Assembly (NCBI GenBank): GCA_012728835.1
Contig: JAAYEJ010000003.1
Span: 1-64,000, forward strand
Reading direction: 5' to 3'
DNA from: Candidatus Brocadiaceae bacterium
Lineage (GTDB): Bacteria; Planctomycetota; Brocadiia; SM23-32
Length of the DNA: 64,000 nucleotides
Translations under genes and position numbers: made by a program
Shown here: positions 9,901-17,359 of the stretch, in pieces
Layout: every line of letters begins with the position of its first letter
Numbering within the stretch: the stretch's first letter is position 1
The notes under the pieces: model-generated
What the model saw: the letters and a program-made list of their open reading frames with translations, nothing else
Databases searched by the model: none
Told to the model about the DNA's origin: nothing

Positions 9901-10922
9901 ATCCAGAACTCGCGGAATCCGAAGCGTTGCGGATAGAAGACGTCCAACTCCTGCCCCGAGGCCTCAGCCAGGGTCACCTGGACGTGGTACATGTTCTCGG
10001 GCGTGTGCGTATCCCAGAGCTTCTCCGGCTGCCAGGATTCGCTGAACGTGATGCGGCCGTTCTTCACGTCGGCCAACGTGAACGGCGCGCCGGCGATCTC
10101 CTTGACGGCTTCCTCGCCGTCCATGACGCGGGCCTGAAGCCGGTACGTGCGGTCAGGCGCAAGCCCGTTGACGGCCGTGTCGAAGGCGATTTGCCAGTTG
10201 CGCACGGACGTATCGACCTTCACGTCGTCCACGCGCGGGCCGGCCGGCGTCCCTGTCAGGAAGACGTCGCCGCAGAGCCCGCGCCGGGCCACCGAGCCCC
10301 TCCCCTGCCGAGGCGCGCCCGTGTCGCTGAAGATGGCCACCACTTCCGCCAGCGGCAGCGCCCGCACGCGCAGCGTCAGCACGTAGCGGCCGCCCGGACG
10401 GCAGGCCTCCGTCAGATCGACCTCTCCGGCGGGGTATGACAGGCGGCCGGCGCTCACGCCGTTTACGAACACGTCCACGTGGGAGTTCACGTACTCGGCC
10501 CACAGCGTGACCCGGCGCCCGTCCCAGTCCGCAGGCACGGCGATCTCCCGCTGATACCAGGCCGTGTTGACATCCCGCAGGCGGGTGTCGGCCCAGCTCG
10601 GGTGCGGATAGAGCGTCTGGCTTTCCTTCTGGATGTAGGACGTGATGCCCGGCCACGGCCCGGGGACCTTGTAGAAGCCCCAGGCGCGCTGCGGCGCGGC
10701 CTCCTCCGCCTCGACGGCCGGCTGCCAGCGCCACAGTCCGTTGATGCAGATGCGCTCACGAGTGGGTGTGCCCTCGCGCCACGCCTTCCCGACGTCCCAC
10801 TCCGCCTTGACCCCCGCGGGCAGGGTCGCCTGCGCCTGAGCGGACACGGCGGCCTCCAGGCAGAAGAGAGAAGCGATCAGCAGACACAGAACGGTCGCAC
10901 GTCGTTCGGCATACCGGTCCAT
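6984..10922 (-). CDS. Secreted GH2-like glycosidase-fold protein with altered acid/base motif
   Basis: A 1312-residue protein with a signal peptide (VLCLLIASLFCLEAAVSAQA). A sugar-binding jelly roll (about 70-200; AWYQREIAVPADWDGRRVTL) is followed by an Ig-like domain (about 225-330) and a TIM barrel (about 340-650; HKTFGINVVHTHHFG). GH2 enzymes normally have an acid/base Glu in a WxxxNE motif. Here the equivalent stretch is HPSVVMYTMNHNALS, so the position is His466. A probable nucleophile remains at LLLCEYDTP (Glu562). The last 500 residues include an Ig-like region and a ThuA/glutamine-amidotransferase-like part (ALGLSGSEAG). The start with GAAGGAGG is preferred over the ATG 42 nt upstream. 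Confidence 0.78.
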   Translation of the reverse strand: MDRYAERRATVLCLLIASLFCLEAAVSAQAQATLPAGVKAEWDVGKAWREGTPTRERICINGLWRWQPAVEAEEAAPQRAWGFYKVPGPWPGITSYIQKESQTLYPHPSWADTRLRDVNTAWYQREIAVPADWDGRRVTLWAEYVNSHVDVFVNGVSAGRLSYPAGEVDLTEACRPGGRYVLTLRVRALPLAEVVAIFSDTGAPRQGRGSVARRGLCGDVFLTGTPAGPRVDDVKVDTSVRNWQIAFDTAVNGLAPDRTYRLQARVMDGEEAVKEIAGAPFTLADVKNGRITFSESWQPEKLWDTHTPENMYHVQVTLAEASGQELDVFYPQRFGFREFWINGRDFYLNGTRINCFLGSSHEPLIGAAWATYEAAREALLRHKTFGINVVHTHHFGVEPGTHLSHRELLRAADDVGMLVSFSMPHLGQYQWDEPDAREKNGYARHAEFYVRVAQNHPSVVMYTMNHNALSYGGSSDPDRIDGLHNERGEIGPRLYAGAERGLLVQSIVEGFDPTRVVYHHSSGNLGNMHTNNLYLNFTPIREVSDWFEHWATEGVKPLLLCEYDTPYDLDWTMYRGWINGQRSFGSTPVKWEYCPAEWASQFLGDKGFDLPETDKANLRWEANNFRTRDSWYRWDYPRAIVGASTQGNPIKQQVRGMYITDNVRAFRTWGVSCYNQFSYGSFWSLREGVNRGRQDFAVDWDQLQRPGFSPDYVDRPHENMATAYEAEDWIPGAAARALYRNSMPLLAYIGGKAERFTTKDHNALPGQELHKQLIVINNSRETVTADCSWSLGLPQPLAGQTSVTIEPGLQERIPLAFRLPEGLSAGAYSLTAVVRFSTGETQEDAFQVDVMAPPPAAAPASGAQIALFDPAGETARLLTALGVSFRPVAADAVPDGYDVLVVGKGALTVDGPAPDISRLRDGLRVVMFEQKADVLEGRFGFRIAEYGLRRAFARVPDHPLLAGVSTENLHDWQGAATLLPPRLEGYTIRQRSGEKLKQWCGIEMTRRARCGNWGSVASVLIEKPGRGDFLPVADGGFSLQYSPLMVSREGSGMMILCQFDVTGRTEDDPAARRLAANILDYAASYRPEAARTAVYVGEDAGRAHLEKAGVSMAAYQGGALSPDQVLVVGPGGGRTLAANATAVRQWLAAGGRLLALGLSGSEAGSFLPAPLRTARGEHICTVFEPPDAASMLAGVGSADVMNRDPREVELITGGAQALGNGVLAIAADGNAVLCQMAPWQFDYEKYYNQKRTFRRTAFLVARVLSNMGCGARTPLVERFSEPVAQGEAPRWADGFYLDQPEEFDDPYRSFGW

Positions 10923-10973
10923 CGGAGCCTCCTTCAGGCCACAGCGTCCGTCGTCAGGGGACATCGGAAGCGA

Positions 10974-12008
10974 CTACCGGCCCAGAAGGTGCCGGGTGAT
11001 GAGCAGATCGAGCGCCTCGTACTGCCGCTCGGCGATCAGCGCGTCCACGGCCGCGGTGTCCAGGCTGCGGACAAGGTCGAGCAGCATCAGGAAGACCTCC
11101 CGGCTGTTGGACAGGTGCGTCGTAACGCCCGTGCCGCGCTCCGAGCGCATGGCCTTCACGTCGAGGCCGACGAACTCGCCGCGGGAACCATAGTCGTACC
11201 GGTCCAGGATGCGCACCTGGTTGAACGCGCGCCGCAGGTCGACGGCGCCGAACGAGCGGTCCTGGTCGAACTTCAGCCCGTTCTGATCGTTCAGGTGCAC
11301 GGTGAACAGCTTGTCGAACGCCAGCGCGAAGCCCATCTCATCGGAGGGATCGAGCCCCGCCAGGATGGCGTGCGCACTCTCGATGTTCACGCCCACCCGC
11401 GCCGGATCGCTCGCCAGCAGGCCCAGGGCCATCGCGTGGCCGGTGGTCGGCATGTAGGCATGGTCCATCGGCTCATTGGGCTTCGGTTCGACGGCGATCC
11501 TGACCTCCGGGTCGTAGTCCAGCATGTCGTTGACCGCCTCGACGATACGGTCCACGGCGACCTTGCTGTCCTTGGACTCCCGGATGTAGGTGCCCTCGCG
11601 GGCCAGCCAGAGCACGATCAGCTTCGTGCCCAGCTCGTTGGCGATGTCGATGGCCAGGCGGCTGCGATCCAACGCCCACTGCCGGCAGGCCGGATCGTTG
11701 GAGGTGTAGGCGCCGTCGACGCCGCGCACGTCCTCCCAGAGGCGCGGGGCGACGAACTCCGCCGTCAGCCCCTCCCCGTCGAGCACCCGGCGCACCTCGG
11801 CCGCCTCCTCGACCACCTCGGGCGCAGTCATGCTGCTCAGCTCGGGCACGGCGTCGTCATCATGGAACTGGACGCCCTCGAAACCGAGCCCCGCGTAGAG
11901 CTTGAGCTTCTCCGCAAACGGCAGCGGCTCCCGGACGGTCGGCCCGAAGGGATCGTTGCCCTCATGGATGTTCCACGGGCCAAAGGAGAAGCGAAACGTC
12001 CCTGCCAT
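10974..12008 (-). CDS. Xylose-isomerase-like TIM-barrel protein
   Basis: The 344 residues align by eye with actinobacterial-type xylose isomerase: FGPWNIHEGNDPFG at the N-terminus, FHDDD (His49), VEPKPNEP (Glu174, Lys176, Glu179), NIESAHAILAGL (Glu210, His213) and NDQNGLKFDQD (Asp248, Asp250). One metal ligand differs: the Asp of the canonical DLNGQNG motif is His238 in VHLNDQNG. A D-xylose isomerase is possible, but a related sugar isomerase or a PF01261 lyase is equally plausible. A strong site, GAAGGAGG, precedes the ATG. It is the first gene of a three-gene operon with the GH2-like and opine-dehydrogenase-like genes (51 and 32 bp gaps). Confidence 0.8.
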   Translation of the reverse strand: MAGTFRFSFGPWNIHEGNDPFGPTVREPLPFAEKLKLYAGLGFEGVQFHDDDAVPELSSMTAPEVVEEAAEVRRVLDGEGLTAEFVAPRLWEDVRGVDGAYTSNDPACRQWALDRSRLAIDIANELGTKLIVLWLAREGTYIRESKDSKVAVDRIVEAVNDMLDYDPEVRIAVEPKPNEPMDHAYMPTTGHAMALGLLASDPARVGVNIESAHAILAGLDPSDEMGFALAFDKLFTVHLNDQNGLKFDQDRSFGAVDLRRAFNQVRILDRYDYGSRGEFVGLDVKAMRSERGTGVTTHLSNSREVFLMLLDLVRSLDTAAVDALIAERQYEALDLLITRHLLGR

Positions 12009-12061
12009 GACCCTGCCTCCTTCACACTGTGCTCGCAGGCATCGTTCCCAGATACGCTCCC

Positions 12062-12090
12062 ATCATAGCGCCCGACCTCCCGGCGGGCAA
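12062..12090 (-). promoter_or_regulatory. Promoter for the xylose-isomerase-like operon
   Basis: On the minus strand: TTGCCC (12090-12085), a 17-bp spacer, and TATGAT (12067-12062). The leader is about 45 nt. Confidence 0.5.
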
Positions 12091-12251
12091 ACACACCGGG
12101 CAGAGATGCGCACATGCACGGCCGCCTGCCCGGCAGGGCGGCGCCCCCCCCCTGTGCACGCCGTGCATTGCATCCGCCCTGCCGGGGCAGGTAGGCTGAC
12201 CGGCGTGGACGAAGACCCTTGCGGCCCGCCGACAGAGGCCCGGAGGCCCCC

Positions 12252-12959
12252 ATGCCCAGGACGCCCGCCGACCCGCGCCGGAGGATCGGCACGCTCAACG
12301 AGAAGCCCTTGCACGCCGCCCTCAAGGAATGGTACCGCGAGCCGGGCGACCTGACCGAGACCCCGGTGGACGGCTTCCTGGTGGACCTGGTCCGCGGCGA
12401 CCTGCTGATCGAGATCCAGACGGGCAACCTGGGCGCCGTCCGGCGCAAGCTGCAGCGACTGGCGCAGGGCCATCGCGTGCGGCTCGTCTACCCGATCGCC
12501 GAGCGGAAGTGGATCGTGCGCATGTCGCAGGAGGGCGACCGGCGGCTGGGGCGCCGCAGGTCCCCCCGGCGCGGCGCCCTGCACGACGTGTTCGAGGAGA
12601 TGGTGAGCCTGCCGCAACTGCTGGCCCTGCCCGGCGTGTCGCTGGAGGTGCTGATGATCCACGAGGAGGAGGTCCGCCGCTACGACCCGCAGCGCGCCTG
12701 GCGGCGCCGCCACTGGGTCGTCCAGGAGCGCCGGCTGCTGGAAGTCCTGCACGGCTACCGCTTTGAGACGACCGGAGACCTCCGAGCCCTGCTGCCGAGG
12801 TCGCTGCAGGAGCCCTTCACCACGGCCGACCTGGCCGAGGCGGTCGACTCCACGCGCCGCCGCGCCCAGCAGATGGCCTACTGCCTGCGCACCCTCGGGG
12901 AGATCGTGCCCACCGGCCGCCGGCGCGCCGGAATCCTCTACCGCCGCGCCACGGCGTAG
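12252..12959 (+). CDS. Conserved hypothetical, possible nuclease-fold plus winged-helix protein
   Basis: A 235-residue protein whose sequence pattern I associate with a widespread uncharacterised bacterial family beginning LNEKPLHAALKEWY. The stretch VDGFLVDLVRGDLLIEIQTG (about 41-60) has the D...E-x-Q spacing of a PD-(D/E)XK-like core. The C-terminal LAEAVDSTRRRAQQMAYCLR looks like a winged-helix recognition segment. Both assignments are inference. It is very basic, with no membrane segment. GGAGG lies 5 nt before the chosen ATG. It is divergent from the xylose-isomerase-like operon. A DNA-related role is suspected but unproven. Confidence 0.65.
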   Translation: MPRTPADPRRRIGTLNEKPLHAALKEWYREPGDLTETPVDGFLVDLVRGDLLIEIQTGNLGAVRRKLQRLAQGHRVRLVYPIAERKWIVRMSQEGDRRLGRRRSPRRGALHDVFEEMVSLPQLLALPGVSLEVLMIHEEEVRRYDPQRAWRRRHWVVQERRLLEVLHGYRFETTGDLRALLPRSLQEPFTTADLAEAVDSTRRRAQQMAYCLRTLGEIVPTGRRRAGILYRRATA

Positions 12960-13049
12960 CGGCCCGCACCGGCGGAATCCCTCCGTGCTTGCGGTCCCGA
13001 CGTGCTATGATCCGTGATGATGGGCACATTCGCTTGCGGGGGATCCTCG

Positions 13050-14660
13050 ATGGTGCAGACACAGGACAGCGCATGCCGCCGGCGCCGCAGATTCCGCATG
13101 GTGATTCCGGCGTATCCGGCGTTCAACATCTACTCCGGCGTCGCGGACAAGATGACGGCCCTCGGCCCCATCTGCGTGGCCACGGCCGTCAACGACATCG
13201 AGGGGTGGGACGTCGAGGTGATCGACGAGAACAACTACCGCCGGGGGGCGCCGCGCGATGAGGCCGGCCTGCCGGACCACCGCACTCTCCAGAGCGCACG
13301 GCCGGCGGACGCCGTGGGCTTCTACGGCGGGCTGACCAGCACGATCCCGCGGCTCCTGCAGGTGGCCGCCGTCTACCATGAACTCGGCGTGGCCACCGTG
13401 GCGGGCGGACAGCACTTCGTCGAGGAGAACGTGCCCGAGGCGCTGGACGGCGGCTTGGACTACGTGGCGGACGGCGAGGGCGAGGAGGTGATGCGCGAAC
13501 TGCTGGAGGTCTTCGACGGCCGGCGGCGCCGGGAAGACGTCCGGGGCGTGGCCTACCGGGACGAGACCGGCCGCGTCCGCCGGTCGCCCCGCGCATCCAT
13601 CGAGGACCTGAACGCCCTGCCCGTGCCCGACTTCTCCCTGCTGCGGTACGGGCAGGTCAGCATCTACCCGGTCGGCCGGGTGCGCGGATGCGGCATGAAC
13701 TGCGAGTTCTGCACCGTCAAGGGCAGGCCGCGCTACGCCTCGCCCGAGCGGCTCATGGACCAGTTCACGGCGCTGTTCGAAAGGCACGGTGCGCGCAAGT
13801 TCTTCATCGTCGACGACCTGTTCGGCCAGGACCGCGACGAGACGCTGCGGCTGTGCGGGATGCTCCGCGACTACCAGGACCTCGTGGGGGCGCGGTTCAG
13901 CATCACGGTGCAGATCCGCCTCGACAAAGCCCGCGACGCCGAGCTGCTGCGCCACATGCGCGCGGCCCGCATCAATACGGTGGCCATCGGGTTCGAGTCG
14001 CCCATCACCGAGGAGCTCGACGCCATGAACAAGCACCTGAAGCCCGAGGCCATGATCGCCCTGGCGCACCTCTACCGCCGGGCGGGCTTCTGGGTGCACG
14101 GCATGTTCATCTTCGGCTACCCGATGCAGCCGGGACACGAGTTCCACATGGAGGCCGGCGAGCGAGTGAAGCGCTTCCGCCGGTTCATCCGCAAGGCGCG
14201 CATCGACACGGTGCAGGTGCTCCTGCCCGTGCCACTGCCGGGCACCGAGTTGCGCCGCCGGCTGGCCGGGCAGAACCGCGTCTACTCGACCCGCCACGTC
14301 GGATGGGAGTACTACGACGGGAACTTCCCGCTGTTCGAACCGGACGCCCCGCTGACGGCCGAGGAGCTGCAGGCGTCGATCCGCAGGATCATGGGCCGCT
14401 TCTACCGCTTCACGCACGTCTTCTCGGTCGGGCTGAACGTCCTGTCGTTCCCCGGCATCGTGCTCCACCTGCACAACCTGCGGGCCGGATGGCAGCGATG
14501 GTCGCACCGGTGGTGGAACAGCCTGGTGGGCGTCGCCGGATGGCGCATCATCCGCAAGTGGACGGAGCGGTTCCGCAAGGGGAGCTTCACGCAGAAGCTC
14601 GGGCACGCCCGGGACGCGCTGCACGGCAGCGGCACGGCCTCCGGCGCGCCGACTCCGTAA
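13050..14660 (+). CDS. B12-binding radical SAM protein
   Basis: The 536 residues contain an N-terminal cobalamin-binding-like domain (GGQHFVEENVPEALDGGLDY and DGEGEEVM) and a radical SAM core with the cluster motif CGMNCEFCTVKG (Cys-x3-Cys-x2-Cys). Barrel motifs include FFIVDDLFGQD and IGFESPITEELDAMNK. Related enzymes methylate or rearrange lipids, tetrapyrroles or natural products; the substrate here is not predictable. The C-terminal extension (about 430-536) has RFTHVFSVGLNVLSF and a Trp-rich region. GGGGGAT precedes the ATG at 13050. A TATGAT at 13006 would place transcription start past the earlier in-frame starts. Confidence 0.8.
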   Translation: MVQTQDSACRRRRRFRMVIPAYPAFNIYSGVADKMTALGPICVATAVNDIEGWDVEVIDENNYRRGAPRDEAGLPDHRTLQSARPADAVGFYGGLTSTIPRLLQVAAVYHELGVATVAGGQHFVEENVPEALDGGLDYVADGEGEEVMRELLEVFDGRRRREDVRGVAYRDETGRVRRSPRASIEDLNALPVPDFSLLRYGQVSIYPVGRVRGCGMNCEFCTVKGRPRYASPERLMDQFTALFERHGARKFFIVDDLFGQDRDETLRLCGMLRDYQDLVGARFSITVQIRLDKARDAELLRHMRAARINTVAIGFESPITEELDAMNKHLKPEAMIALAHLYRRAGFWVHGMFIFGYPMQPGHEFHMEAGERVKRFRRFIRKARIDTVQVLLPVPLPGTELRRRLAGQNRVYSTRHVGWEYYDGNFPLFEPDAPLTAEELQASIRRIMGRFYRFTHVFSVGLNVLSFPGIVLHLHNLRAGWQRWSHRWWNSLVGVAGWRIIRKWTERFRKGSFTQKLGHARDALHGSGTASGAPTP

Positions 14661-14690
14661 GGCTGCGCCGGCGGAGACGGGGCTCGGCCC

Positions 14691-16049
14691 CTACGTGCCG
14701 GCCGCGCGACACAGCAGGGCCACCCACTGGCCCGACGCCGGCGGGGCCAGCGGCACGACGTCGCCGCCGGAGACCTCCCGCGTCCCGGCCCATCGGCTCC
14801 CGTCCACGGCCAGCCACCGGCACTCGAACCGCCCGGTCGCCCGCCGCAGGTCCAGTCCCACGCGGCCGCCGTCCGGGAAGTAGACGGCGTACTGCTCCCC
14901 GTCGATGCGCGTCAGGTAGGCGGCGTTCGTCTCCCGGCCCACCAGGAGCGAGTGGCCCGAATCGGGCTCGCAGCGGAAGATGTCGAGTTCCGCCAGCAGC
15001 AGGCGCGCGCTGCGGAGCTGGGCCTGCGCCGTCTCGCTGAGCCCCAGGCCCGACGGCGGCCGATGGAAGCGGCTGGAGGCGAAGCCGCCGAGGATGTTCC
15101 GCCAGAACGTCTGCATCCCGTGGGTGGAGTCGATGCCGCGGTCCAGCCACTTCGACGTGTCGGCCCCGTAGATCTTCGTCTCGTTCATGGGGCGCGGGTG
15201 GTCGGCCAGGTATGCGCGCACCCATTGGGCGTTGTCCCAGTTCGCCTCCCCGGTCGTCTGGCTGTTCTGCGAGATGTCGACGAACGTGTACAGCTCCGGA
15301 TGGTCGAACGTGGCCCGGTGCATCGGCCCGGTCACGTCCCACTGGTCCCACATCTCGGTCAGTTCAACCGTCACGCCGGCCCCCCGTGCCCGGTCACGGA
15401 TGTACCCCGCCCAGTAGGCGCCCCATTCCGGCACCCCGCACGTCTCGTTGTCCATGCAGTAGAGGACGTGATCGTGCGGGAGAGTGTACGACAGCACCTT
15501 GTCCACGAACTTCTTCTGGAACGGCAGCACGACGGCGTTGTTCTGCAACGTCGGCACCGTGAAGAAGAACGGCTGCTTGTTGTGGAGCGGGTGCTCCGGG
15601 TATTCGGGCGCGAGACCCGACTCCTCAAAGGTGTAATTGACGTTGTTCCCCGGGTTGAACGGGTCGCTCTCCCAGTTGCCCCGGCTGTGGTCGAAGCGGT
15701 CCCACAGCTCGATCTGCACCACAACATCGCGCTCGGCCGTGAGGCGAAGCATGGTCTCGAAGCGATCCCAGTAGACGTCATTCCACTGATTGAGCTCGTA
15801 GCGCCCGTCGTCCAATCGCTTGAAGGCCTTGACCTCGTAGCCCTGGTCCGGCCGGTCGCTCATCGTGTTGCGGATGTAGTTGCCGCCGACGGAGGCGAGC
15901 AGGTCCAGGTGCTCCTCCAGGTCCGGGATCTGGAACAGGTTGTCGTCGACCGTGCCGCCGAGCAACACGACGGGACGGCCCTTGTGCTGCCAGTAACGGG
16001 GGTTGCCGGCGTACGGCCGGATGCGCCGAGCCTCGCGCGCCGCGTCCAT
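14691..16049 (-). CDS. Putative TIM-barrel glycosidase with C-terminal beta domain
   Basis: A 452-residue protein of the kind annotated DUF4038/apiosidase-like. NPRYWQHKGRPVVLLGGTVD at the N-terminus, the barrel segment LYCMDNETCGVPEWG (Asn201-Glu202 as candidate acid/base) and the end EQYAVYFPDGGRVGLDL resemble the putative collagen-binding-like beta domain of that group. No signal peptide is seen, so it may act on imported oligosaccharides. GGAGGG precedes the ATG. It lies 38 bp behind the second opine-dehydrogenase-like gene, with which it is probably co-transcribed. Family-level assignment is tentative and specificity unknown. Confidence 0.65.
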   Translation of the reverse strand: MDAAREARRIRPYAGNPRYWQHKGRPVVLLGGTVDDNLFQIPDLEEHLDLLASVGGNYIRNTMSDRPDQGYEVKAFKRLDDGRYELNQWNDVYWDRFETMLRLTAERDVVVQIELWDRFDHSRGNWESDPFNPGNNVNYTFEESGLAPEYPEHPLHNKQPFFFTVPTLQNNAVVLPFQKKFVDKVLSYTLPHDHVLYCMDNETCGVPEWGAYWAGYIRDRARGAGVTVELTEMWDQWDVTGPMHRATFDHPELYTFVDISQNSQTTGEANWDNAQWVRAYLADHPRPMNETKIYGADTSKWLDRGIDSTHGMQTFWRNILGGFASSRFHRPPSGLGLSETAQAQLRSARLLLAELDIFRCEPDSGHSLLVGRETNAAYLTRIDGEQYAVYFPDGGRVGLDLRRATGRFECRWLAVDGSRWAGTREVSGGDVVPLAPPASGQWVALLCRAAGT

Positions 16050-16087
16050 CGAAGGCCCTCCATGCAGAACGGGGATCTGTCGGTCGG

Positions 16088-17179
16088 TCAGCCCTCGATC
16101 ACTTCCAGGATGCCGGCCTTGTCCAGGCCGGCCAGCCCGAGCTTGTCCAGCGTCCGGCCCGTCTGCCAGTAGTCCTCCCCGCACACCGCGGAGCCGATGG
16201 ACACGATGCCGTCGGTCAACGGCGTGCGGAGGCCGACCGCCTGCCCGAACTGCGAGCGCGGCACCAGCCCGAAGGGCAGGTCCTCGGTGATGTAGCGATC
16301 ATGCACCGTGCGGGGGCCGACGATGCCCGCCAGGACGCCCGCCGTGTCGAACGGGGCCGTGAACTCCACGCCCATGATGCTGGAGGTCGTGCGGAAGTCG
16401 ATGTCGCGATACTCGGTCATGTCGAACTCGAGCGCGCGCGCCACATTGCGCGATTCCTCGTAGACGCCCCGAATGACCCGCGCGACCGACTCGGTGATGC
16501 CCTCGCGGTACATGTTGAAGTCGCCCCCCGAATACTCGATGCGGCCCGTGCTGAGCAGCGAGCCCGGGGGATGGACGATCGGATTGACGTTGTTGAACGC
16601 CGCCGCGAGCACGTTGCGGCAGGGCGAGATGCACGGGAACATCTCGTGCAGGGCCTGGACGACCTCGGCCGTGCAAGCCGCCGGCAGCGCCCCCGCAAGC
16701 ACGTGCGGGGCCGTCAGCAGAAGCTTGATCCGGCCCGGGCCGGTGATCCGCGTGCCGTACGGCAGGGTGCTCGTCTCGAGGATCGTGACGGCCCCGAGCC
16801 GGCCGGCCTCCTCCAGCATCCGGCGCAAGCGCAGCGAGCCGAAATCCCCGGCCCACACCACCACCTTGTGCCCGTCGCGGAACAGAGGGATCATCTCCCG
16901 GAAGAACACCTCATGGCCAATGGCGGGCATGACGACGTGCAGCCATTCGGCTTCGGCGAGGGCCGCCGGAATATCGGTGCCGACCCTGTGGATCGGGAAG
17001 GTGCCCTGCGGCCCGATGCCCGTGGCCTCGATGGCCTGGGCGTCCAGGGTGGCCTGGAACGTCCCCGCGAAATCCGGATGCTCGCACAGGTGAACATCGT
17101 AGCCCCGGTCGGTCAGGTCGACCGCCATCGTGTGCGCCCCTGCTCCCCCGCCCAGAACGGCCACCGTCTGTCGACCCAT
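16088..17179 (-). CDS. Opine/octopine dehydrogenase family oxidoreductase (copy 2)
   Basis: The 363 residues are paralogous to the product of 5869-6951. The nucleotide-binding loop is VLGGGAGAHTMAVDLTDRG (about 7-25), and the domain motif NNVNPIVHPPGSLL contains the conserved His. The C-terminal part, RTPLTDGIVSIGSAVCGEDY, matches copy 1 (TPCMDAVIRLASAAMGRDY). It is probably an NAD(P)-dependent dehydrogenase acting on a sugar-derived or amino-acid-derived substrate. GGGAGGG precedes the ATG. It is the first gene of a two-gene operon with the glycosidase, behind a readable promoter. Confidence 0.8.
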   Translation of the reverse strand: MGRQTVAVLGGGAGAHTMAVDLTDRGYDVHLCEHPDFAGTFQATLDAQAIEATGIGPQGTFPIHRVGTDIPAALAEAEWLHVVMPAIGHEVFFREMIPLFRDGHKVVVWAGDFGSLRLRRMLEEAGRLGAVTILETSTLPYGTRITGPGRIKLLLTAPHVLAGALPAACTAEVVQALHEMFPCISPCRNVLAAAFNNVNPIVHPPGSLLSTGRIEYSGGDFNMYREGITESVARVIRGVYEESRNVARALEFDMTEYRDIDFRTTSSIMGVEFTAPFDTAGVLAGIVGPRTVHDRYITEDLPFGLVPRSQFGQAVGLRTPLTDGIVSIGSAVCGEDYWQTGRTLDKLGLAGLDKAGILEVIEG

Positions 17180-17226
17180 CAGACGCCCTCCCTTCGGCAC
17201 TCGGGCCGGCGTGGCCCGCGCACGGC

Positions 17227-17255
17227 ATGATACGCGCCCCCGCGCCCGCAGGCAA
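17227..17255 (-). promoter_or_regulatory. Promoter for the second dehydrogenase/glycosidase pair
   Basis: On the minus strand: TTGCCT (17255-17250), a 17-bp spacer, and TATCAT (17232-17227). The plus-strand 14-mer GGCATGATACGCGC over the -10 (17224-17237) recurs exactly at the GH9 promoter (27720-27733). Confidence 0.55.
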
Positions 17256-17359
17256 TCGCCTCCCCCAAGAACGCGCGGCGGTCCGGGGTAGGCCATCGGA
17301 ACGGGTGGCCGGCCGGAGCCGCCGCGCAGGGCCGCAGCACGGCGCCCGAAGGCGCGTGA

